Of a DNA stretch of 64,000 nucleotides, positions 35,276-43,620 are shown in pieces; within the stretch, counting starts at the first letter, position 1; the number at the start of each line of letters is the position of its first letter. The notes under the pieces were generated by a model, which saw only the letters and a list, made by a program, of their open reading frames with translations, ran no database searches and had not been told where the DNA came from. A program made the position numbers and the translations under genes. This DNA is from Chitinophaga sp. sic0106 (GTDB lineage: Bacteria; Bacteroidota; Bacteroidia; Chitinophagales; Chitinophagaceae), in assembly GCF_019219075.1 (NCBI RefSeq), contig NZ_JAHUWJ010000003.1, forward strand, positions 372,001-436,000. Reading direction: 5' to 3'.

Positions 35276-36724
35276 TTAATAGCCAGGGTTCTGATCCTTT
35301 ACCGGATCAATGGCTTTGTTATAGTTATATTCATTCGTTGGAATCGGCCACAGCAAATGCTTATCGGCCACGGTGATGTTCTTCATATCTTTGATCACCT
35401 GCTTCACGGTGCCCAGTCTCTTCAGATCAAACCAGTGTTTGGCTTCCGAACAGTTTTCGTAGGTACGTTCCCGTACAACCAGGTTTACAAAGGCATCCAG
35501 TGTACTGTAATCACTTAGCTTGAAATCTACTGTAGCATCCGGGGTAGCAGTTGGTTTACCATAGGCCCGGCGATGCACGCGGTTCAGCATTTCCATGGCA
35601 TTGGCATCAGGTGCGTCGGCAGCCCTGGCGGCACTTTCCGCGTAAAACAACACCACATCCGCATAGCGGTACATCGGAAAATCATTGCCGGCAGCGGTAT
35701 TGGTTACTTTATCGCTGAACTTCTTGTTCAGGATGGTGGTGTTGGTAAGCCCAAACGTTTGTACGTACCAGTTATATTTATAGCGCAGGTCGTTTTTATC
35801 CCACTGGGTCATAAACTTATTTTGTACTGCATCGCTGTAAAAAGTATAATAACCACCTGGCTTGTAATAGCCGGAGTTAGGGTAGTGCGCATACATTGGA
35901 TAGCTGAAACCCTGATCAGCAGGCGTTCTGCTAAACTTCAGGTAAAACACTTCTTCCGGAGAGGCCTGTACATCCGGCCCGAATATCTTATCGTAATCAT
36001 CGGCTGCACTTACCTGTACCAGGGCATATTTGTTACTGTTTACTACAGCCGCTGCGGCATCTTTGGCTTTCGTATAGTCGTGCAGGTTCATATACACATC
36101 CGCCAGCACTGCATTGGCAGAGCCTTTGGTAGGTGCGCCATCCAGTCGCGCCTGCTCGGTGAGGTTGTCCGCCGCATAGGTCAGGTCGTCCAGCAGGAAC
36201 TGGTAGGTAGCATCTGTAGTAGCCCTGGGCACATCCAGCACGGTCATATTCTGCTCTGTGCGCAGGGGCACACCTGCCCAGTTGCGCACCAGGTGGAAAT
36301 ACAGCAGCCCGCGCATAAAGCGCGCCTCCGCCATAAACCGGGCGGAATCGGCCGCATTGAGGGCCTTCGCGCCTGGTATCTTCTTAATCACAATATTCGC
36401 ATTGCGGATAGCTTCATAAAACTGCGCCCATATGTCGCCCACGCGGGTGATGTTTGTATTATCAAGGCCTGCGTAATCATTGAGCGGGGCATGACTCCCA
36501 CGGCCGTACATGTATTCGGTATAGATTTCCAGCTGGCACTGATACAGTGCGCCCATGCTCCCACCCTGGCGGATAGGCTTGTAGATGGCGTTCAGCCCTG
36601 CCTGCACTTCTGCCGGCGAATTATAAAAGTTCTCTTCTGCTATCGCCTGCGGCTTTTCTTCCAGCACCTTACTGCAGGAAGTCACCAGCATAGCGGCTAT
36701 CAACAGGTATATCGCTTGTTTCAT
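35276..36724 (-). CDS. SusD/RagB-family nutrient-binding lipoprotein
   Basis: This 482-residue lipoprotein begins MKQAIYLLIAAMLVTSCSK (lipobox VTSC, Cys 17) and continues VLEEKPQAIAEENFYNSPAEVQAGLNAIY, the standard SusD N terminus. SARFMAEARFMRGLLYFHLVRNWAG and, near the end, FVNLVVRERTYENCSEAKHWFDLKRLG are the usual signatures. It is the surface partner of the SusC at 36749, with 24 bases between them. Together with PL9 and GH127-like enzymes it probably captures pectic oligosaccharides. The mature protein would be outer-membrane anchored. Confidence 0.96.
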   Translation of the reverse strand: MKQAIYLLIAAMLVTSCSKVLEEKPQAIAEENFYNSPAEVQAGLNAIYKPIRQGGSMGALYQCQLEIYTEYMYGRGSHAPLNDYAGLDNTNITRVGDIWAQFYEAIRNANIVIKKIPGAKALNAADSARFMAEARFMRGLLYFHLVRNWAGVPLRTEQNMTVLDVPRATTDATYQFLLDDLTYAADNLTEQARLDGAPTKGSANAVLADVYMNLHDYTKAKDAAAAVVNSNKYALVQVSAADDYDKIFGPDVQASPEEVFYLKFSRTPADQGFSYPMYAHYPNSGYYKPGGYYTFYSDAVQNKFMTQWDKNDLRYKYNWYVQTFGLTNTTILNKKFSDKVTNTAAGNDFPMYRYADVVLFYAESAARAADAPDANAMEMLNRVHRRAYGKPTATPDATVDFKLSDYSTLDAFVNLVVRERTYENCSEAKHWFDLKRLGTVKQVIKDMKNITVADKHLLWPIPTNEYNYNKAIDPVKDQNPGY

Positions 36725-36748
36725 AAAAGTCTGTTGTTTAATTTAAAA

Positions 36749-39700
36749 TCAGAAACCACAACGGATTCCTACCGTAAATGACTTGCTCACCGGGTACGTA
36801 GAATAGTCAATACCTTGTGCCACGGAATTTTCAGAGCCGTATACATTCACTTCCGGATCGTACCAGGAATACTTCGTGAACGTGATCATATTCTGCGCGC
36901 TGATATATACCTGTGCCTTTCTGAACCATTTGGTATGAAGTCTCTCCACAGGCAGGTTATAGGCCAGCTGAATATTTTTCAGTTTCAGGTAGGAGCCGTT
37001 TTCCACGAAGCGGGTGGACATATTACCAGCCAGGTTGCGGGTGATCTTCGGATATTTGGCATCGGTATGCTCCGGTGTCCAGTGGTTTTCCGCCACTTCT
37101 GCCGGCAGGTTGAGGCCCATCCCCAGATCGAGCGTAGCAGCCTTGTTCAGGTTAAAGATATCGTTACCCTGAGAGCCCTGGATAAACAGCGTTAGCTCAA
37201 ATCCTTTGTAGGTGGTAACCGAGTTGATACCATAGGTAAAATCAGGATTCGGGTTACCGATATAAGTTTTATCTGCCGCCGAAATTTTACCGTCCTTGTT
37301 CAGGTCTTCATACTCCAGGTTGCCGCTGGCGCTGTAACCTTTTTCCACATAACCGTAGAAGATACCGAATGGCTGGCCTTCGCGGAGCAGGTTCACATAA
37401 TCGTTCAGGGAACCGGTATACAGGTTGGTACCATAAATATCCTGTGCGTTATAGAGCTTCAAAACTTTATTGCAGTTGAAGGCGATGTTACCGCCAATGT
37501 TCCATTTCACGGCATTGTCCATGGCCTGTACATCTATGGCAAACTCCATCCCTTTATTCTGCATTTCGCCTACATTCCTGACCGTATTTTTATATCCCAT
37601 AGAAGATGGCAGTTGCACCTTATTCAGGAGATTTTTGGTGCGTTTCTGATAGAAATCGGCCGTCAGGTGGAAGCGGTCGCGGAACAGGCCCAGGTCCACC
37701 CCGAAATCCACCTGGTAGGTAGTTTCCCATTTCAGTGTATTCGGCAGTGTTTCACCGGGGGCATAGGTGATAAAGGCCGCATCGCCAAAGGTGGTCATAC
37801 CTGGTGTCAGCAGGTTCAGCGTTTGATACGGGTTGATGGCGGTACTACCGGAAGCACCGTAGCTGCTGCGGATCTTCAGGTCGCTGATTACTTTAGACTG
37901 TTTGATCCAGGGCTCATTGGACATACGCCAGGCCACTGCTGCCGATGGGAAGTTGCCCCACTTATTATCTTTCGAATAACGGGAAGAGCCATCACGGCGC
38001 ATGCTCACCGTGAACAGGTATTTTTCCAGCAACGTGTAGTTTACGCGACCAATAAAGGAAAGCAGGGCCCACTTTTCATAGGTGCTGTTAGGTATACCTG
38101 GTGTGGCGGCACTTTGCAGTGATCCGGTATTCAGCACATCGCTGAGGAAGCCGATGCCGGAGCCTCTCATCACCGTCTGCACGTTATCCTGGTAGGTAAA
38201 ACCTGCCATGGCGTTGATAGCGTGTATGCCTAAACGTTTGTTGTAGTTGATCACGTTTTCATTCAGCAGACTCTGAGTTTGTGCGGTGTTCACGTCCGCC
38301 TTTCCCACTGAATTGGTGCTCGGCTCTATGTTAGAGTAAATATCCCTTCTATCGTCCTGGTTGTTGATACCGGCGGAAATGCGAATGCTCAAATCCTCCA
38401 TGGGCTTAATGGTAAGCGCTGCATTGGAAAATACACGGTTGGCTTTAAGTCGCTCATTTACTTCATAAATCGGAATCATCGGGTTGATGATAGCGTTGGA
38501 AATAAACGGATAAGCGGTAGTAAGGCGGCGGTAGGAGCCGTCTTCCAGGTAGGGCGACAACGTAGGCGGCGCCATCAGCATGGCGGAGATGAGATCACTC
38601 CCCCTGTTGCCCAGCTGTGAATTTTGCAGGCGCGTATCTATTTTGGTGAGCGCCACATTATAGGAGAGCGCAAATACTTTGCTGATTTCATGTTCAATGC
38701 TACCGCGCAAAGAGTAGCGTTTGTAATCACTGTTACGAACGATCCCATCCTGGAGGTACATACCAGCGCCAACAGAGAAGCGGGTTTTGTCGCCTCCTCC
38801 ACTAACGGTAACGCCTGTATTGGAAAGTGGTGCGTTGTGCATCACAAGGTCCTGCCAGTCTGTGCCGGGCGATTTCGCAAACTCATCCAGCTGCTGTTGT
38901 GTGAAGTAGAGCGGTACGTTATCATTTTTCGCCTGTTCATTGTAGAGGGTACCGTATTGCAATGGGCTCATGAGCCGCATTTTTTTGGTCACCGACTGTA
39001 TACTGTAGCTGGAGGCTACATCTACGGTGGTGCCTTCTTTTTTCTTTCCTGTTTTGGTGGTGATCATCACGATACCGTTGGCACCGCGGGAGCCGTAGAT
39101 AGCGGTGGAAGAAGCATCTTTCAGCACTTCCATAGAAGCGATGTCCGAGGGCTGGAGGAAGTCGGGGCTGCCGTTAAACGGAAAACCATCAATCACATAC
39201 AGTGGTTCATTACTACCGAGGATGGAGTTGACACCGCGGATGCGCACACTGATTTTACCACCGGGGGCACCGTTATTCTGCATCACCTGCACACCGGGCG
39301 CACGGCCGGCGAGGGCCTGCATGGCGTTGGTGAGCGGCTGTACAGAAATATCTTCAGAGCGGATTTGTGATACGGCACCGGTGAGGTCTGATTTTTTAGC
39401 TACGCCATAGCCGATCACCACAACTTCGGAGGACCGGTTGACTACCGGCTTGAGCTGGATAGACAGTGGCGTGTTGTTGCTCACCGTTACTTCCAGTGTT
39501 TCGTAACCCAGGTAAGAAATCACCAGCACGGCATTGGCAGGGGCATTGAGGCGGAAGGAGCCATCGGCTTGGGTTACCGTACCAACGGTGCTGTTTTTTA
39601 CTTTTACGGTTGCTCCCGGCAGGGGGCCACCGTCTTCTCCCTTTACTTTACCAGATACTTCCTGGCGCAGGATCTCCGGCTGATCAGCGGCATTTTCCTT

Positions 39701-40057
39701 TGCCATGATCACTATATTTTTTCCCACCACGGTGTAGGTAAGCGGCAGGTTTTTCAGGCAGATGTCCATGGCCTCTTTGAGCGGTGCCCCTTTGATATCA
39801 ATATTGATGGCGGGCGCGCCGTCCAGCAGGTGGTGATCAAAGAAAAACACGTAGCCCGACTGCTTTTCAATGGCGCGGCATACCTTTTCCAGCGAAGTAT
39901 TATTCCTGGAGATGGTAATTTCCTGTGAGTAGCCATTGGCGCTCACCTGCAAGCATGCTGTTAGTAAAATGATTGCAGCGATTTTCATAACGCGAATTGT
40001 TTGGGCGATCCACGGTGGTTGACTGTCCGTGTGCCGGAGAATAGCTTTAAAATTCAT
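36749..40057 (-). CDS. SusC/RagA TonB-dependent receptor with STN signalling domain
   Basis: This 1102-residue receptor imports a substrate and signals to the FecR at 40230. A signal peptide (around 24-45, MKIAAIILLTACLQVSANG) is preceded by 23 extra residues, so translation may really start at Met 24 (39988). The STN domain follows (about 48-115, ISRNNTSLEKVCRAIEKQ, then GAPLKEAMDICLKNL), then a carboxypeptidase-regulatory-like domain (VSGKVKGEDGGPLPGATVKV), TonB-box-like SEVVVIGYG, a plug (ISVRIRGVNSILGSNEPLYVIDG, YGSRGANGIVMITT) and a barrel ending TVGIRCGF. The whole locus order is sigma, FecR, SusC, SusD, then enzymes. Confidence 0.96.
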   Translation of the reverse strand: MNFKAILRHTDSQPPWIAQTIRVMKIAAIILLTACLQVSANGYSQEITISRNNTSLEKVCRAIEKQSGYVFFFDHHLLDGAPAINIDIKGAPLKEAMDICLKNLPLTYTVVGKNIVIMAKENAADQPEILRQEVSGKVKGEDGGPLPGATVKVKNSTVGTVTQADGSFRLNAPANAVLVISYLGYETLEVTVSNNTPLSIQLKPVVNRSSEVVVIGYGVAKKSDLTGAVSQIRSEDISVQPLTNAMQALAGRAPGVQVMQNNGAPGGKISVRIRGVNSILGSNEPLYVIDGFPFNGSPDFLQPSDIASMEVLKDASSTAIYGSRGANGIVMITTKTGKKKEGTTVDVASSYSIQSVTKKMRLMSPLQYGTLYNEQAKNDNVPLYFTQQQLDEFAKSPGTDWQDLVMHNAPLSNTGVTVSGGGDKTRFSVGAGMYLQDGIVRNSDYKRYSLRGSIEHEISKVFALSYNVALTKIDTRLQNSQLGNRGSDLISAMLMAPPTLSPYLEDGSYRRLTTAYPFISNAIINPMIPIYEVNERLKANRVFSNAALTIKPMEDLSIRISAGINNQDDRRDIYSNIEPSTNSVGKADVNTAQTQSLLNENVINYNKRLGIHAINAMAGFTYQDNVQTVMRGSGIGFLSDVLNTGSLQSAATPGIPNSTYEKWALLSFIGRVNYTLLEKYLFTVSMRRDGSSRYSKDNKWGNFPSAAVAWRMSNEPWIKQSKVISDLKIRSSYGASGSTAINPYQTLNLLTPGMTTFGDAAFITYAPGETLPNTLKWETTYQVDFGVDLGLFRDRFHLTADFYQKRTKNLLNKVQLPSSMGYKNTVRNVGEMQNKGMEFAIDVQAMDNAVKWNIGGNIAFNCNKVLKLYNAQDIYGTNLYTGSLNDYVNLLREGQPFGIFYGYVEKGYSASGNLEYEDLNKDGKISAADKTYIGNPNPDFTYGINSVTTYKGFELTLFIQGSQGNDIFNLNKAATLDLGMGLNLPAEVAENHWTPEHTDAKYPKITRNLAGNMSTRFVENGSYLKLKNIQLAYNLPVERLHTKWFRKAQVYISAQNMITFTKYSWYDPEVNVYGSENSVAQGIDYSTYPVSKSFTVGIRCGF

Positions 40058-40152
40058 ACATTTGATCGGTTTGGGTAATAGAAATCCCGCCCGGCGTTAG
40101 CCAGGTGTTTGAAGGTCGTGGAATGATTTTCAGGAGGTTACCCGCCACTATT

Positions 40153-40178
40153 ACCGGAGGTGTTCGAGCACTTCCGGT
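40153..40178 (+). terminator. Hairpin with plus-strand T-run between FecR and SusC
   Basis: ACCGGAGGTG (40153-40162) and CACTTCCGGT (40169-40178) form a stem with one G-T wobble, followed on the plus strand by seven T. The flanking genes are both on the minus strand, so it would stop antisense transcription, or act as an attenuator without a U-tail in the sense direction. Confidence 0.5.
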
Positions 40179-40229
40179 TTTTTTATGGATGGATAACGGT
40201 TAGTTTACTTTTTCATAACGGTATTGGTT

Positions 40230-41414
40230 TCATGGTTGTACGATGATTTTGTGATTAGATAGTTTAACGTGAATCTTACTAAGCTCGAGTATTCTGATAA
40301 CCTCTTCTATGCTGCTGTTTCGGTTGATCTTCCCGCCAAATTCTCTGTCGGCCGGTATTTTTCCTGCGTATTCTATTTCTACATCATACCAGCGTGCGAT
40401 CTGTCGCATTACGCCGGGAATTTTTTCATGATTAAACATAAAGTAGCCGTTTTTCCAGGCTACCATTTCTTCTACATCGGGTGCTGTGGCCACGTTGGTA
40501 CTTCCATCGGGTGTGGTGGTGGCCAGTTGTCCGGGTTGCAGGCGGGTGGTCACTTTCGGCGTTTTCAGCGCGATGGCTCCTTCCAGCAGCGTGGTACGGA
40601 TAGTGGGTTCCTCCGTATAGGCCATCACGTTAAAGCTGGTACCCAGCACCTGTATAGTATTATTATTCACTTTTACGAAAAAGGGCTGGTTTGCGGCGGG
40701 AGCAATTTCAAAGTAGGCTTCGCCGGTGAGTTCCACGGTGCGGTCGCTCCCCTGAAAGCTGGCGGGATAGCGCAGCGTGGAAGCGGCGTTGAGCCATACC
40801 CGTGAGCCATCTGCCAGTACAATACGAAATTGCCCGCCCCGGGGCACCTGTAGCATATTATACTGTACCGGTCCCGTAGTGCCGTTACCGTTATAGGCCA
40901 GTTGTCCGCCGCTGAGCTGCACCTGGGAATTGCCCTGCATGGCGAGTGTGGTGTTTGCGGAATCCAGCGTTACCTGCGTACCGTCAGCGAGGGTGAGGAT
41001 GGCTTTGTCGGACCCGGGCACAGGCAATGCTTTATGGGCCACTACCGTCCCTTGTGCAGGCTGCCGCAACTTCCAATAGAGGGCGCCGGCGGAAATCAGT
41101 AACAGCAGTGAGGCGGCAACGGCCAGGCGTGGCCACCAAACGGTACGGTGCTGCGCCGGAGTATTTCGGAGTTGCGCCTTCACCATCTCAGGACCAGCTG
41201 TCGCGGCTGGCTGCAACCGTTCCCAGAGTCGCGCCTTTACCGCTTCCGGACCTGCCGCAGCAGGCAGTTGCAGCTGCCGGTCGATGGCAGCTTCGAACTG
41301 CTCCCGGAACTGTTCCTGGTCCAGGGCAGCGCGCAATTGCTGCAAACCTTCGGCATCCAGCGTATCATTCAGGTATTGATCCAATAACGTGGCAAATTGT
41401 GCAGGAGTCATCAT
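40230..41414 (-). CDS. FecR-family anti-sigma factor
   Basis: This 394-residue inner membrane protein pairs with the sigma factor at 41486. A cytoplasmic part (1-93) leads to one membrane segment (about 94-113, WPRLAVAASLLLLISAGALYW), the periplasmic FecR domain (about 185-290, VPRGGQFRIVLADGSRVWLNAA and VELTGEAYFEIAP) and a C-terminal DUF4974 domain ending VIRILELSKIHVKLSNHKIIV. An odd feature is a near repeat in the cytoplasmic part: AAAGPEAVKARL (about 52-63) and ATAGPEMVKAQL (about 71-82), which looks like a small internal duplication in the sigma-binding region. Confidence 0.95.
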   Translation of the reverse strand: MMTPAQFATLLDQYLNDTLDAEGLQQLRAALDQEQFREQFEAAIDRQLQLPAAAGPEAVKARLWERLQPAATAGPEMVKAQLRNTPAQHRTVWWPRLAVAASLLLLISAGALYWKLRQPAQGTVVAHKALPVPGSDKAILTLADGTQVTLDSANTTLAMQGNSQVQLSGGQLAYNGNGTTGPVQYNMLQVPRGGQFRIVLADGSRVWLNAASTLRYPASFQGSDRTVELTGEAYFEIAPAANQPFFVKVNNNTIQVLGTSFNVMAYTEEPTIRTTLLEGAIALKTPKVTTRLQPGQLATTTPDGSTNVATAPDVEEMVAWKNGYFMFNHEKIPGVMRQIARWYDVEIEYAGKIPADREFGGKINRNSSIEEVIRILELSKIHVKLSNHKIIVQP

Positions 41415-41485
41415 AACGTAATTACCTTACAAGGGTAAAGACGCGCAGCTGATAAAAAAGGAGGTGTGGTCAGGAAAATATTTTT

Positions 41486-42070
41486 TCAGGAACACAGCAG
41501 AAACAAAAGAGTGACGAAATAGCCCGGTAACCATTTGCGGAGGGTGGCCAGCGATTGTACAATGTAGCTTTTAACGGTGACCTTTGAAATGCCCATCACC
41601 GTGGCGATTTCGTCGTGGCCCAGGCCCTCGAGGCGACTCAGCCGGAAAGCCTTCTGTTGCTGGGGTGGCAGTTTGAGGATGGCTTGCTGCAGGTGCTGTA
41701 GCAGATCGCGGGAGTAAATTTCCTCTGCGCCTTCGATCCGCGTACTTTCGCGGAAATATTGCTCCTGGTATTCCAGGTAGGTAGCCTGGGAATGCAGCTT
41801 GCGGAGTTTACTATAAATCAGGTTACGGGCAGAGATAAAGAGAAAGCCGGGAAGGTTGTTCACGGCATGAAGCGTATCGCGCTTTTCCCAAAGCATGGTG
41901 AATACATCCTGCGTAATATCTTCGGCAATTTCCGGCGACTTCGACAATAACAGGGCGGCGGCATATACCCGGTCCCAGTAGCGCTCAAAGGCGTACCGGT
42001 AGGCCTCCCCGCTCCCTGCGTAAATCCCGGTAAGCAGCTCGTGGTCGCTGCTGTTGATGAAACACTCCAT
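41486..42070 (-). CDS. ECF RNA polymerase sigma factor
   Basis: This 194-residue sigma factor heads the pectin-type locus. Region 2 shows YRYAFERYWDRVYAAALLLSK and AEDITQDVFTMLWEKRD, and region 4 shows LKLPPQQQKAFRLSRLEGLGHDEIA then VMGISKVTVKSYIVQSLATLRKWL. Its last residues are hydrophobic (YFVTLLFLLCS), as is common in this Bacteroidota group. FecR follows 71 bases downstream, the same spacing as in the other sigma/FecR pair at 7007-7079. It is expected to drive transcription of SusC, SusD and the enzymes after signal release. Confidence 0.95.
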   Translation of the reverse strand: MECFINSSDHELLTGIYAGSGEAYRYAFERYWDRVYAAALLLSKSPEIAEDITQDVFTMLWEKRDTLHAVNNLPGFLFISARNLIYSKLRKLHSQATYLEYQEQYFRESTRIEGAEEIYSRDLLQHLQQAILKLPPQQQKAFRLSRLEGLGHDEIATVMGISKVTVKSYIVQSLATLRKWLPGYFVTLLFLLCS

Positions 42071-42242
42071 TAAATCACACCCGCTGGTTTAAACCGGAAT
42101 AGCCGGGTGGCTAAAAATAGCAAAAAAATAATTGCAGCAGCAAGAATTACCCGATCGAACAAAAAAATGCCCTCGCTGATTGCTAAGATAGTAATTAACA
42201 ATTCCTTAGATACTGCCTTATCCGCAGCATGGTACAATTGCT

Positions 42243-42250
42243 TAAATTTG
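42243..42250 (+). promoter_or_regulatory. Candidate -7 promoter element for msrB
   Basis: TAAATTTG matches the Bacteroidota -7 consensus TAnnTTTG and lies 18 bases ahead of the msrB start at 42269. No clear -33 TTTG was seen at the expected distance. Confidence 0.5.
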
Positions 42251-42268
42251 TATAGACAACTTTCGCAT

Positions 42269-42793
42269 ATGAGAATTCAATCCATCATACTCGTACTTTT
42301 ATTTTTTGTAACCGCGTGCAAAGGACAGGCACACAAGCCCGATAATAATATGGAAACTACACACACTAATAATCCATATTACTCCCGTACAGACACCACC
42401 CATCTGAATGTGAGTAATGATGAATGGAAAAAAATCCTGCCGCGTGACCTCTACAACGTAGCGAGGCAGCAGGGCACCGAAAGAGCTTTCACCGGCAAAT
42501 ACTGGGAAGGCAACCCTAAAGGCACCTATTACTGTGCTGTTTGCGGCAACGAACTCTTCCGCTCGGATGCTAAGTTCGCCAGCGAATGCGGATGGCCCAG
42601 CTTTTTTGAACCGGTGAGGGAAAACAGCGTGATTTACAAGCCGGACAACTCCTTTGGCATGGAACGAATAGAGGTGGAATGCGCCCGGTGTAATTCCCAT
42701 CTCGGTCATATATTTGACGATGGTCCACCGCCCACACATAAACGGTTTTGTATGAATTCGGTGTCGTTGGATTTTGAACCGGATAGCAAATAA
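42269..42793 (+). CDS. msrB: Peptide methionine (R)-S-oxide reductase, lipoprotein form
   Basis: This 174-residue enzyme reduces methionine-R-sulfoxide in proteins. It starts with a lipoprotein signal (ILVLLFFVTACKG, Cys 17), so it acts in the periplasm or at a membrane. The MsrB domain shows zinc pairs CAVC (89, 92) and CARC (138, 141), SECGWPSFFEP with C107 and the catalytic region RFCMNSVSLDF with C161. I chose ATG 42269 because it gives a complete signal peptide and lies just after a promoter-like TAAATTTG; an in-frame start at 42107 would add 54 unrelated residues and reach into the sigma gene's upstream region. Confidence 0.95.
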   Translation: MRIQSIILVLLFFVTACKGQAHKPDNNMETTHTNNPYYSRTDTTHLNVSNDEWKKILPRDLYNVARQQGTERAFTGKYWEGNPKGTYYCAVCGNELFRSDAKFASECGWPSFFEPVRENSVIYKPDNSFGMERIEVECARCNSHLGHIFDDGPPPTHKRFCMNSVSLDFEPDSK

Positions 42794-42799
42794 TATTTT

Positions 42800-42823
42800 A
42801 AATCCGCCTTTGCAGGCGGATTT
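42800..42823 (+). terminator. Terminator of msrB
   Basis: AAATCCGCCT (42800-42809) and AGGCGGATTT (42814-42823), loop TTGC, are followed by more T residues, 7 bases after the msrB stop. Confidence 0.85.
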
Positions 42824-43137
42824 TTTTATATACTGTCTTTTTATTGAAAAGTGGTGAAGGCACCGCTGCTGCCTACTCATTGATATCCCCGGCAACCGCT
42901 GTTACAGCCTACTTTCATCTCCCTGAAATATAAATAATACGCCACAGCATTACCCAAATTGGGTAGCACCCCACCCATAATTGTAATATATCAGCCATGG
43001 CAACCAAACACAGGAGGAATGCTCGCAACAGCCCTATTATCAAGCAGTTCAGCCTGTTTAAAGCTATAATTTTCCCGATGGTATGCAAATTGTTTTAAGG
43101 CAGGTAACAATCTTTATTTAAAACCAAAACTTACATT
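42824..43137. other. Non-coding stretch before the small lipoprotein gene
   Basis: Between the msrB terminator and the gene at 43138 no conserved gene is seen. It holds a short reading frame (42997-43098, 33 residues, MATKHRRNARNSP at the start, 24% Lys/Arg/His) and an inverted motif CCCAAATTGGG at 42953-42963. The last 60 bases are AT-rich and should contain the lipoprotein promoter. Confidence 0.4.
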
Positions 43138-43515
43138 ATGAAATCTATGCTCAAATTCATCGGGGTGTTACTGTTAACTGCATTTGTGTTCGCATCCTGT
43201 AGCAAAGACACCGATCCTGCCGATGTAGACGTGTTTGCCGGTACCTTCAAAGGTAAAATCGGATATGTTAGTTCAGAACAAAATCTCAGCACTGATGCAG
43301 GCAGTGTGTTTGTAACCAAAGTTGGTTCCCGTTATGACTTCAGATTTTCAGATGGCCTGCCAGACCTTACTGGTGTGGAATTTGAAAAGAAAGATGATAA
43401 TACGATGGTAAACGTTGGCGCTTCAGGAACCGGTATGATTACTATCAACAAAGATAAACTCGTGATCGGCTATACGAAAGATGGCAAAACATGGACGGCT
43501 GACTGTGGCAGGTAA
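43138..43515 (+). CDS. Small lipoprotein of unknown function
   Basis: This 125-residue protein has a lipoprotein signal (FIGVLLLTAFVFASCSKD, lipobox FASC, Cys near 21) and a mature part of about 105 residues rich in beta-prone segments (VFAGTFKGKIGYVS, VFVTKVGSRYDFRFSDG, GTGMITINKDKLVIGYT). The pattern of GTF, G.. and K..L resembles small beta-barrel or lipocalin-like lipoproteins of Bacteroidota, but no family was recognised. It stands alone and is followed by a strong terminator. Confidence 0.8.
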   Translation: MKSMLKFIGVLLLTAFVFASCSKDTDPADVDVFAGTFKGKIGYVSSEQNLSTDAGSVFVTKVGSRYDFRFSDGLPDLTGVEFEKKDDNTMVNVGASGTGMITINKDKLVIGYTKDGKTWTADCGR

Positions 43516-43542
43516 AAAAAGCTACTCTCACTCAACATATAT

Positions 43543-43585
43543 TACGCAATAAATCGCCCACCGATGGTGGGCGATTTATTGCGTA
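43543..43585. terminator. Bidirectional terminator
   Basis: A perfect 20-base inverted repeat (43543-43562 and 43566-43585, core CGCAATAAATCGCCCACC, loop GAT) lies between the lipoprotein gene and the convergent acyltransferase gene. Confidence 0.8.
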
Positions 43586-43620
43586 TAACCGTGACCGGTG
43601 GTCACTAATTTCCACCCTCC

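Noticed and set aside
35573-36781. Long open frame on the plus strand opposite SusD (402 codons).
   Set aside because: It is antisense to a convincing SusD gene and runs past its start; composition is rich in His, Arg and Ile as expected from a reversed gene.
42088-42097. Short palindrome GGTTTAAACC ahead of the sigma gene.
   Set aside because: Too short and AT-rich to claim as an operator without a second copy.
42107-42268. N-terminal extension of msrB to an upstream in-frame start.
   Set aside because: It would place 54 unrelated residues before a proper lipoprotein signal, and a promoter-like element lies inside it.
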